A stretch of 64,000 nt of DNA from Euryhalocaulis caribicus. GTDB taxonomy: Bacteria; Pseudomonadota; Alphaproteobacteria; Caulobacterales; Maricaulaceae. How positions within the stretch are numbered: position 1 is the stretch's first letter; each line of letters starts with the position of its first letter. The notes below the pieces were generated by a model, which made no database searches, was not told the origin of the DNA, and saw nothing but the letters and a program-made list of their open reading frames with translations. The stretch covers positions 1 to 64,000 of the forward strand of contig NZ_ASJA01000001.1 in the NCBI RefSeq assembly GCF_000412185.1, in the 5' to 3' direction. The position numbers were made by a program, and so were the translations under genes. Below, piece after piece: positions 17,098-23,587 of the stretch.

Positions 17098-17611
17098 GGG
17101 CGTTCCGTGTCACGGTTTCGATGCGGAAGACGGCAAGCACGCTCAAGCCCAGAAGGGCGAGCGAGATCAGGGCGTTGAACCCGGCCATGGAAATACCCAT
17201 CAGGCTCCACGGCGCCTCCGAACAGGAGGGCGCGTCGGACGGGCCTTCCAGCGCGGCCAGGATGTCCGCCCCCGAAACGGCGCCGCCGCCAACGGCGGAG
17301 CACGCCGCCGGTCCCGGCCAGAAGCCGTACTCGACCCCGGCGTGATAGCCCGCGACCATGAAGGAGGTCAGGAAGACCGCGGCCAGCGCCACATTGGTCA
17401 GGCTGATGACCCGCCGGTCCGGCCAGCGCCAGATGGCGATCAGGCCCGCCGCCGCAACCGCCAGCGCCGCCCAGTGGATTTCACGCTGGCGCAGGCAGAG
17501 CAGGCACGGATCATAACCCATCGCCTCGAACACATGCGCGCCGATCAGCAACAGCGCGCTGACGGAAAAAGCGATAACAGGCCAGAATTCAGGTCGGCTC
17601 AAACGGTCCAT
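17090..17611 (-). CDS. dsbB: Disulfide bond formation protein B
   Basis: A 173-residue inner-membrane protein with four hydrophobic segments. The first periplasmic redox pair is CLLC; a second pair of cysteines lies in the long periplasmic loop (ACSAVGG and SCSEAPW). DsbB reoxidises DsbA and passes electrons to ubiquinone, which makes its coupling to coq7 sensible. It lies immediately upstream of coq7 with an eight-base overlap. Confidence 0.92.
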   Translation of the reverse strand: MDRLSRPEFWPVIAFSVSALLLIGAHVFEAMGYDPCLLCLRQREIHWAALAVAAAGLIAIWRWPDRRVISLTNVALAAVFLTSFMVAGYHAGVEYGFWPGPAACSAVGGGAVSGADILAALEGPSDAPSCSEAPWSLMGISMAGFNALISLALLGLSVLAVFRIETVTRNAHA

Positions 17612-17680
17612 GGCGCAGAGACTAGTGCGCGCTTGCCTTAAACGGAATGGGTGCGTGACACCGCGCCGCGCCCCGGCGGC

Positions 17681-18292
17681 TCAGGCGCGCACCATCGCGA
17701 TCAGGCTGTAGATCAGCGCCGGGCCGCCAATCAGCAGCAGCGCGATCCATGCCGCACCCAGCAGCAGGCCGGCCAGAATCAGAAGCCCGTCCCGCGTCAG
17801 AAGCCCCAGAGAGGCGACCGCCACGCCAATGCCCGGCGTGGTGTTGGTCAGCGGCAGAGGCACTAGGACGGAGGCGCAGAACGCCACGAAAAAAACGCCG
17901 ATCACGCGCTCCGCCGGGCCGCTGGACAGGAACAGCAGGCGCGGCGCGGCAAGTCTTTCGATCCAGCCAAACCATTTACGGCCGCCTTCCGCCATGTGCG
18001 TCAGACTGGCCTTGTCCATGCGCCGCTGGCGGAATTTTTCCGGCAGCCACGGCTCGGGCCGGCCCGCCGCCATCTGCGCGGCCAGCGCCATCATGGGCAG
18101 GGCGACCAGTTGCGGTATGACGTAGAGAAAGGGGATGCAGACCGGCAGGGCCAGCGAAAACAGGATTACGCCGAAAGCGCGCTCGCCCAGGCTTTCAATA
18201 AACTCGCCCAGCGTCAGCCCGTCTTCAGGCGCGCGCTCCGCGATGACTTGCAGGGTGGCGATCAGGCCGCGCGACGGGGCTGTTTCGGTCAT
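17681..18292 (-). CDS. ExoD family membrane protein
   Basis: A 203-residue membrane protein typical of the exopolysaccharide synthesis ExoD family: an N-terminal soluble segment with LTLGEFIESLGERAFG, then about four hydrophobic segments including LFSLALPVCIPFLYVIPQL and LPLTNTTPGIGVAVASLGLL. In Rhizobium exoD affects exopolysaccharide and alkali tolerance; the molecular activity is unknown. It is the last core gene before the split tRNA-Leu. Confidence 0.88.
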   Translation of the reverse strand: MTETAPSRGLIATLQVIAERAPEDGLTLGEFIESLGERAFGVILFSLALPVCIPFLYVIPQLVALPMMALAAQMAAGRPEPWLPEKFRQRRMDKASLTHMAEGGRKWFGWIERLAAPRLLFLSSGPAERVIGVFFVAFCASVLVPLPLTNTTPGIGVAVASLGLLTRDGLLILAGLLLGAAWIALLLIGGPALIYSLIAMVRA

Positions 18293-18354
18293 GATTTATC
18301 GGCTCCGGCGATTTGCCGGGCTGATTATCCGGTTTCGCGGGCCGCGTCCATTGA

Positions 18355-18383
18355 TTGACCCTGCGCCGCCAGCCGGTATTTAA
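18355..18383 (+). promoter_or_regulatory. Putative promoter of the split tRNA-Leu
   Basis: TTGACC (18355-18360) is followed after about 17 bases by an AT-rich ATTTAA/TATTTA box (18377-18383), 21 bases before the tRNA start. With the element inserted, transcription from here would run through the tRNA 5' half into the element towards its integrase. Confidence 0.5.
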
Positions 18384-18403
18384 GCGGGGAAATTTTGTAC
18401 CGG

Positions 18404-18444
18404 GCCCGGATGGCGGAATTGGTAGACGCAGCGGACTCAAAATC
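18404..18444 (+). tRNA. tRNA-Leu(CAA) 5' half, interrupted by the integrated element
   Basis: Acceptor strand GCCCGGA, D-arm GCGGAATTGGTAGACGC and the 5' anticodon strand GCGGA with loop CTCAAAA are present, then the gene stops. The matching 3' half (anticodon 3' strand TCCGC, variable arm, T-arm, TCCGGGC, A and encoded CCA) lies at 51070-51126. Joined at the 11-bp repeat they give an 87-nt tRNA-Leu with anticodon CAA and a perfect seven-pair acceptor stem. The sequence after 18444 does not rebuild the missing part, so the gene is not functional as it stands. Confidence 0.9.
18434..18444 (+). repeat. attL core (11-bp direct repeat)
   Basis: GACTCAAAATC, repeated at 51070-51080. The central seven bases CTCAAAA are exactly the anticodon loop of the tRNA. 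In the tRNA they are flanked by GCGGA/TCCGC; in the reconstructed circular form they are flanked by ATGA/TCAT. Both are inverted pairs, as expected for tyrosine-recombinase core sites with a 7-bp overlap. Confidence 0.85.
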
Positions 18445-18601
18445 ATTCAAAATCATGATAATTCACCTTCATAAAAAACACAAAACTCAATAAAAACATA
18501 TAGATATATTAATTTACGGGTCTTAATAGAAGCTTAAATTTCCTTACGCATCTCTTACACACTTCTTGCATTTTTTCGCAACATGTTCTATCATTGTTCT
18601 A

Positions 18602-19794
18602 ATGACGGAACAGCACGACATGTTTGGGGGAAAACTCCATCTTTATAAGCGGCCCAATAGCCGCTTTTGGCAGTGCTCAGCCTATCTCAAAGGGAAAAAT
18701 CGCCGAAAGAGCACCAAAGAGAAAAGTCTCGCGCGCGCCAAAGATGTTGCAGAAGATTGGTATATTGATCTTCGCGGCCGCGCTCGTGAGGGGCGGTTAA
18801 AAAACGAAAAACATTTCGCGAAGCGGCGGAAAAATTTCGCCGTGAATATGAGGTCATCACTGAAGGGCAGCGCAGTGAAAAATACGTCGAAGGCGTAATG
18901 GCGCGATTGGATAATTACCTAATCCCATTCTTTGGTGATAAGGGGCTGTCGGAGGTGACACCCGGACTGGTTCAGGATTACCGCGTCCACCGGCAAACCC
19001 ATTCAGTTCCTCGACATAATCAAAAAGAACCGGAAGAGCCTCGCCGGCCTGCGGTTAGCACTTTGAAGCAAGAAATCATTGCCCTGCGGCAGGTTCTAAA
19101 AACTGCTGTCCGGCACGGGTGGCTCGATCGGTTGCCAGATCTTTCAACTCCCTATCGCACCAATGTCAAAATTGCGCACCGAGCATGGTTCTCTCCCGAG
19201 GAATATCGCCAGCTCTATGAGGCAACCCGAAGAAGGGCCAAAAAGCCTCTTCGCAAGAGCCATCGATGGGCGGCTGAGCAATTGCACGACTACGTTCTGT
19301 TTATGGCGAACACCGGGTTGCGCCCGGACGAGGCAAATCAGCTTCAATATCGTGATGTGGAGATTGTTGAAGACGAGAGCACCGAGGAAACTATTTTATT
19401 GATCGCCGTACGTGGTAAACGCGGCGTGGGATATTGCAAAAGTATGCCCGGCGCTGTTCCGCCTTTTGAGCGCCTTCAAAAGAGAAATGAACCCGATCCG
19501 GGAGATTTGGTTTTTCCAACCAATCAATACACTGTTTTTAATAATGTCCTGAAGGAAGAAAATCTGAAATTCGACCGGCAGGGGCAATCTCGAACGGCTT
19601 ACTCATTACGACATACCTATATCTGCTTAAGGCTCATGGAGGGTGCGGACGTTTACCAAGTGGCCAAAAATTGCAGAACTAGTGTCGAGATGATTGAAAA
19701 ATACTACGCATCACATATCGCGAATAGCATTGACGCGGCAGCAGTTAACGTCAGAAAAACAGTAAAAACAAAAGAAAAATATAAAAATACTTGA
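18602..19794 (+). pseudogene. int: Tyrosine recombinase/integrase, one-base frameshift
   Basis: Two reading frames together make one integrase of about 397 residues. The N-terminal part (from ATG 18602; KLHLYKRPNSRFWQCSAYLK) ends at the TAA at 18896-18898. The matching continuation, TFREAAEKFRREYEVITEGQ, lies one base back in frame from about 18810, and leads into the core-binding and catalytic domains. The catalytic part has the first Arg in NTGLRPDEA, the box II region AYSLRHTYICLRL and the tyrosine in MIEKYYASH. One A seems to be missing from the A-runs at 18799-18811. The zero-frame sequence A AAA AAC there could also allow programmed -1 slippage, and the second frame has its own ATG overlapping the TAA (TAATG). 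It presumably inserts the element at the tRNA anticodon loop. Confidence 0.85.
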
Positions 19795-19801
19795 AATTTA
19801 T

Positions 19802-19830
19802 TTGCCGTCATGCGAGCTTGCGGCTATAGT
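19802..19830 (+). promoter_or_regulatory. Sigma70-like promoter of the element's tRNA-Leu
   Basis: TTGCCG (19802-19807), a 17-base spacer and TATAGT (19825-19830) lie 26 bases before the tRNA. The box positions put the start point about 19 bases upstream of the mature 5' end, a normal tRNA leader, so the gene can be transcribed independently of the integrase. Confidence 0.65.
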
Positions 19831-19855
19831 CTTCCAATGCCAATAAATGGCTCAA

Positions 19856-19941
19856 GCGGGTGTGGCGGAACAGGTAGACGCGCGGGTCTCAAAAACCCGT
19901 TCCCTCGTGGAGTGCCGGTTCGATTCCGGCCACCCGCACCA
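19856..19941 (+). tRNA. tRNA-Leu(CAA) carried by the element, intact
   Basis: This is a complete 86-nt class II tRNA. The acceptor stem GCGGGTG/CACCCGC is perfect, with discriminator A and encoded CCA. It has a D-arm with GGTAGACGC, anticodon stem CGGGT/ACCCG with loop CTCAAAA (anticodon CAA, codon UUG), a long variable arm and T-loop TTCGATT. The anticodon and loop equal those of the split host tRNA, but stems and variable arm differ, so it is not a copy of that gene. Its anticodon stem does not match the host attB flanks, which should spare it from the element's integrase. It most simply serves to replace the disrupted host gene. Confidence 0.93.
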
Positions 19942-20322
19942 CAACTCTTATAATTTATTCTAGTATAAGGCGCGGCGAGCACCCGCCTAAGCCGGTCCAG
20001 TCCAGCCCGTGGCGATCAAGGACTGGATGGTTCTAATTGTCCGAGATCGGTGCTTGAGATCCGTGATCGAACCACAAGCGCCAAGTTCGGACCTTTAAAA
20101 AGAAAACGCCAGAGGTCCCGTGGACTCCTCTGACAATCTCTTCCTTTAATTTCTTAGGGCTTCGCCCTCAGCGCGCTTCGCAAAAAATAGACGGTCTCCC
20201 GAGGCTCATTCGCCTTGCGGCTCCACTGCGCCCGCCATCGATTTTTCTCTCCGCTTGCACACCCATCCTCGACCGGAAGCAGGGGTTCATGTGCAACCCG
20301 AACCCCAAGGAGGGATTTAAAA
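19942..20322. other. Non-coding stretch upstream of ardA
   Basis: No convincing gene is seen in these 381 bases. They contain short inverted repeats, such as CAGAGG/CCTCTG near 20110-20133 and GGGTT/AACCC near 20283-20300, and end with the strong ardA ribosome-binding site AAGGAGGG (20307-20314). ArdA leader regions of mobile elements often hold single-strand promoters; that is only a possibility here. Confidence 0.4.
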
Positions 20323-20841
20323 ATGAAATCGAAAAAAGGAGACATCAGAATCTATGTGGCCTGTCTGGCCGCTTACAATAACGGCATCTTGCATGGCGCG
20401 TGGATTGACGCCGATCAGGACGCGGACGCTATCCGCGAGGAGATTCAAGCCATGCTTACTACGTCACCTATAACCGAAGCCGAAGAATACGCCATTCACG
20501 ATTATGAGGGCTTCGAGGGAGCCTCCATCAGTGAATATGAAGGCATCAATGAGGTGACCGAGATCGCCGCTTTTGTTGCCGAGCATGACAAGCTGGGCGG
20601 TGCCTTGCTGGCATATTTTTCAGACATGGACGACGCAAAAGAAGCGATTGAAGACCGCTATGCGGGCGAGTATCGCAGCGTCGCCGACTTTGCCGAAGAG
20701 CTGACCGAGCAAACCGTCACCATCCCCGAAAGCCTGCAATTCTATATCGATTATGAGCGCATGGCCCGCGATATGGAGATCAACGATATTCTCGCCATCG
20801 AAACCGGTTTCGAGGAAGTCCATATCTTCTGGAATTCATGA
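20323..20841 (+). CDS. ardA: ArdA family antirestriction protein
   Basis: The 172-residue, very acidic protein starts at the ATG at 20323 behind a perfect ribosome-binding site. It matches ArdA throughout: IYVACLAAYNNGILHGAWID at the start, EEYAIHDYEGFEG and ISEYEG in the middle, then the closing YIDYERMARDMEIND and VHIFW. ArdA mimics B-form DNA and blocks type I restriction enzymes, protecting an element entering a new cell as single-stranded DNA. It is placed near the integrase end, with a strong terminator right after it. Confidence 0.95.
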   Translation: MKSKKGDIRIYVACLAAYNNGILHGAWIDADQDADAIREEIQAMLTTSPITEAEEYAIHDYEGFEGASISEYEGINEVTEIAAFVAEHDKLGGALLAYFSDMDDAKEAIEDRYAGEYRSVADFAEELTEQTVTIPESLQFYIDYERMARDMEINDILAIETGFEEVHIFWNS

Positions 20842-20853
20842 CCCCCCAGGCGA

Positions 20854-20879
20854 AAAGCCGGAGCTACGGCTCCGGCTTT
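20854..20879. terminator. Terminator between ardA and the convergent small gene
   Basis: An 11-bp perfect stem (AAAGCCGGAGC / GCTCCGGCTTT) with the stable loop TACG lies 13 bases after the ardA stop. A-rich and T-rich flanks make it usable in both directions; the convergent small gene ends inside it. Confidence 0.75.
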
Positions 20880-21073
20880 CTAGCTTCGCGAACAGACCGA
20901 AGTCGCGCGCGACGAAGCGCGGTGCTGACTTGATGCATGATCACGGCGCACCGTGTTCGCGTCTCGCTCGCCGGCGGAAGAGCGGCGAGCTCGGCTTGCA
21001 GGGTTGCGTAGAGTTCCAACAAATCCGCTTCGCTTAATTCCGCCAAGTCTGACTCTGTGATGTGATTGGGCAT
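20864..21073 (-). CDS. Small hypothetical protein, related to the one at 50529-50720
   Basis: This 69-residue protein has a strong ribosome-binding site (AAGGAGG) before the ATG at 21073. It appears mostly helical: ESDLAELSEADLLELYATLQ, then a loop with LPPASETRTR and a basic C-terminal helix. The pattern LxxLSxAxLxxL...AE+xxxP..S..R is shared with the 63-residue protein near the other end of the element, so the two look homologous. I recognise no function. Confidence 0.6.
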   Translation of the reverse strand: MPNHITESDLAELSEADLLELYATLQAELAALPPASETRTRCAVIMHQVSTALRRARLRSVREARKPEP

Positions 21074-21575
21074 TGCTCTTTCCTCCTTATCTGACGAGCC
21101 CCGCCGATTGGGGCTCTCGTGACGAAGAGGAGGGACTTGCACCGGTTCAGTCGAAGCGCACCCATTTAAGGGCCGCAACGCCAGTGGAGGAGAACGGACG
21201 GCGCGCCGGACGCCTTGCGCTCCAACATGACTGTCCTGTGCGATAACCGATGGCTGACACGAGAGGCCGTATCAGGCTGGCACGATAGATCGGGGACAGG
21301 ATGGCCAATGCCAGCCTCAAGTCAGACGGTAACGAGGCGGAGCGATTTGAGCGTCTCTGGTCTTTGAAACGGGTCTCGACCCAATTTCGTATGAGTGGAC
21401 CTCACGCGACATGCGTCTTCTAATCGATCAAGCTGCCATGGCCCGCATGCGCTTCAAGGGAAATGCGGTTCGTGGCTCCTATTTGCCCTTGAATCTCTGC
21501 TCTCTCACCATGGACGGGCGCTTCTCATAAGCCGCAGCGGTTGCGGCGAACCACTCAAAAATGAGGAGCGATCCC
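21074..21575. other. Sparse region with one possible 39-codon frame
   Basis: Within these 502 bases I see no secure gene. A short open frame at 21411-21530 (+; begins MRLLIDQAAMARMRFKG) is not supported by a clear ribosome-binding site and could be a remnant. The left edge holds the promoter and leader of the small minus-strand gene. Confidence 0.35.
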
Positions 21576-21818
21576 ATGAGAAATTCAAAGACTCAAAAAA
21601 ACCAAACTCAATCCGAAACCAATGCTGGGCGTCCACCGGCCTTTCGGGTCATCGGCAATGTCCGGCCGGATGATCAAAAGCCCTACTGGCACGAATTCGG
21701 CGCCCTCTGGACGCGCCGCGATGATCAACCCGGTTACGTGCTCAAACTGCACGCTCTGCCCTTCGATCCGGCCATGCCGCTCTTGATCGTTCCCACTGAC
21801 CCTAAACAGGGTGACTAA
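21576..21818 (+). CDS. Small hypothetical protein
   Basis: An 80-residue protein. Its globular-looking part runs from about residue 21 (PAFRVIGNVRPDDQKPYWHE) to the end (LHALPFDPAMPLLIVPTDP), which reads like a compact beta-rich single domain of the kind found as short accessory proteins in alphaproteobacterial conjugative elements. The ATG at 21576 has GAGGAGC upstream; another in-frame ATG at 21561 is possible. No function is recognised. Confidence 0.6.
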   Translation: MRNSKTQKNQTQSETNAGRPPAFRVIGNVRPDDQKPYWHEFGALWTRRDDQPGYVLKLHALPFDPAMPLLIVPTDPKQGD

Positions 21819-21955
21819 CTCGCCTTTGAATGAGTGCCCGATCTTGAGGTCGGGCACTCGCTGTCATTTCACATTTTTTCTTGTGGGACATTGATAAGTT
21901 GCAAGAGGCCGATTTACACTGGAGCATTCTAGTCGCACATCTGCGGTAATTAGCT

Positions 21956-22366
21956 ATGTCAAGTGAAGAAGAACAAATACAAAAAGTTGCAGAAGCCGTT
22001 GCTGTTGAGCAAGAATTAATCAGGCAACATGAGGAGCGATTGGATTCTTTTCAAAAAAATATTGAACAAAGCGAAGATAATATTTATAGTAAATTGAAAG
22101 AATTGGTTACTAATATAAAGGGGTGGAGGAATTTTATGGCTCAAAATTTTAATTCTTTAAAGTTAGGCGGATTGAAAAGAGAGAAAAAATTAGATGAAAT
22201 ATTATCTACATTATCAGAATTGAAGGAGTTCAATAAAAAATCTCTGTCTCGTTTTGACAAAATTGATGACTCGATTTTAGAGTCAAAAATAGAATTATTG
22301 AAAAGTGTGCAGTCAGAATCTAAATCGATTAAAGCGCGGGTGCGGAAGTTAGAGAATAATGACTGA
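21956..22366 (+). CDS. Hypothetical coiled-coil protein
   Basis: The 136-residue protein is highly charged, almost entirely helical and predicted coiled coil by heptad-like spacing. Codons are strongly AT-rich compared with the host, a sign of recent transfer. Its stop overlaps the ATG of the next gene (TGATG), so the two form a coupled pair. It may be the soluble partner of the small membrane protein that follows; no family is recognised. Confidence 0.65.
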   Translation: MSSEEEQIQKVAEAVAVEQELIRQHEERLDSFQKNIEQSEDNIYSKLKELVTNIKGWRNFMAQNFNSLKLGGLKREKKLDEILSTLSELKEFNKKSLSRFDKIDDSILESKIELLKSVQSESKSIKARVRKLENND

Positions 22367-22569
22367 TGGCGAAACCATATAACAAATCACAATTCGAAAA
22401 AAACCTCACTGTTTCAGATGACGGCGAGAAGCTTTATTGGAATGGCCGGTCTATTCTTATTCGCCCTACCGGCTTAGCATGGGCTGGTGCTTTGGCCGCT
22501 CTATTCACATCGCTGGCAGCTTTAGTAGCTTCGATTGTAACCACCATTGCCTTTTTCTCGGGGAATTAG
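22366..22569 (+). CDS. Small single-pass membrane protein
   Basis: A 67-residue protein with a polar first half (SDDGEKLYWNGRSILIRPTG) and one C-terminal transmembrane segment (about residues 37-63, AWAGALAALFTSLAALVASI). It is coupled by a one-base overlap to the coiled-coil gene upstream. A cytosolic coiled coil plus a short membrane protein recalls some small toxin or abortive-infection modules, but that is only a suggestion. Confidence 0.6.
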   Translation: MAKPYNKSQFEKNLTVSDDGEKLYWNGRSILIRPTGLAWAGALAALFTSLAALVASIVTTIAFFSGN

Positions 22570-22583
22570 CGGCCTTAAGAAGA

Positions 22584-23018
22584 TCAGTTTTTAGGGCGAC
22601 CAAGTTTTACGCCACGTTCTCTCGCTGACCGCATTCCCGCCTTCGTCCGCTCTGAAATCAGCTCCCACTCATATTCGGCGAAGGCCGCGATCATCGCAAA
22701 TTGAAGCCGCCCCAGCGGCGTGTCGGTGTCAATTCCATCGGTAAGCGACCGAAAGCGGATTTGCTTCTCGTAGATATCGTTCAACACTTGGACGAGATGA
22801 AGGAAACGCCGGCCGAGCCGGTCCAGCTTCCAGACGATGAGATGATCCCCGCGCCGGAGAGACTGGAGCGCTTGGTCTAGCGCCGGTCGCTTTTTCAGGG
22901 AACCTGAGACGCCGATATCCGCGAAAATCTCATCGCAGCCAGCCTGTATCAGAGCGTCTCGTTGTAATTGTTCGCTCTGATCATCCGTCGATATGCGAAT
23001 ATAACCTATCTTCTTCAA
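22584..23018 (-). CDS. Serine recombinase (resolvase/invertase)
   Basis: The catalytic domain begins IGYIRISTDDQSEQLQRDAL, with the nucleophilic serine in RIST. It continues through IFADIGVSGSLKKRPALDQ, LIVWKLDRLGRR (catalytic arginines), and the long helix region FAMIAAFAEYEWELISERTK, ending GVKLGRPKN. No full C-terminal helix-turn-helix follows GRPKN, so the DNA-binding domain is absent or lost. The start is placed at a TTG (23018), giving LKKIGYIRIST; an in-frame extension to 23219 is not family-like. Two inverted copies of an AAGGAACCTT-type sequence lie upstream. Confidence 0.8.
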   Translation of the reverse strand: MKKIGYIRISTDDQSEQLQRDALIQAGCDEIFADIGVSGSLKKRPALDQALQSLRRGDHLIVWKLDRLGRRFLHLVQVLNDIYEKQIRFRSLTDGIDTDTPLGRLQFAMIAAFAEYEWELISERTKAGMRSARERGVKLGRPKN

Positions 23019-23049
23019 ATCTATCCATTTCTCTATGAAGTATAATTCC

Positions 23050-23181
23050 AAAAAGGAACCTTTTTTGTCAATGTAATTTTGTGAAAGATTTGCGATTTCA
23101 GAGTTTAAATTAACAGTGATTCCATAGGCTTGGCGTAACGGCTCAAAATCGGGTTGGCCCAACCCAAAAAGGTTCCTTTTT
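23050..23181. repeat. Inverted pair of AAAAAGGAACCTTTTT sequences
   Basis: AAAAAGGAACCTTTTTT at 23050-23066 and AAAAAGGTTCCTTTTT at 23166-23181 are reverse complements, centred 116 bp apart upstream of the recombinase gene. Each is itself nearly palindromic. They could be recombinase binding sites or parts of the promoter region. Confidence 0.6.
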
Positions 23182-23229
23182 CTACGTTTTTCCCTGCGAA
23201 GGACGTCGTGACAGGTCAAGGAATCTCTC

Positions 23230-23547
23230 GTGCATCAACATTCCATAGCCTTGTGCGCTGCCGCTCTGCTCACCGCGTGCGGCGATCACTTTCCGGCGGG
23301 CGCTTGGGTTTTGGACGCCAGCGCGGAGCAAGGCCCCACCTGCTTCCAACAACAACTCATGATCAACGAAGAAAGCATGACCCTGCCCGGCATGGGCGAC
23401 ATGCCTGTTCGCTATGAGCGGTCGGGAGAGGGCTGGCTCATTATTGAGACCAGCCTCATGGGCGATGCTGTCGGCTCGTTTGAGCGCGATGGATCGCGTC
23501 TTTTTCTCACCTTTGCCGGAAGCCGCTGCGTCTATCGCCGTGCCTGA
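23230..23547 (+). CDS. Small hypothetical lipoprotein
   Basis: A 105-residue protein starting at a GTG (23230) with an AAGGA ribosome-binding site. The N-terminus is a lipobox-type signal (HSIALCAAALLTACGD; Cys17). The mature part reads as a small beta-barrel-like domain with two cysteines (GPTCFQQQL and SRCVYRR). It is followed 40 bp later by a larger lipoprotein gene and probably shares its transcript. Function unknown. Confidence 0.7.
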   Translation: MHQHSIALCAAALLTACGDHFPAGAWVLDASAEQGPTCFQQQLMINEESMTLPGMGDMPVRYERSGEGWLIIETSLMGDAVGSFERDGSRLFLTFAGSRCVYRRA

Positions 23548-23587
23548 TTCCTAAAAAATGGTCATTGTCCCTATTGGAGATGTTTTG

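Noticed and set aside
18404-18490. Intact tRNA-Leu at the left junction
   Set aside because: Only the first 41 bases fit; the anticodon 3' strand, T-arm and acceptor 3' strand are missing until 51081.
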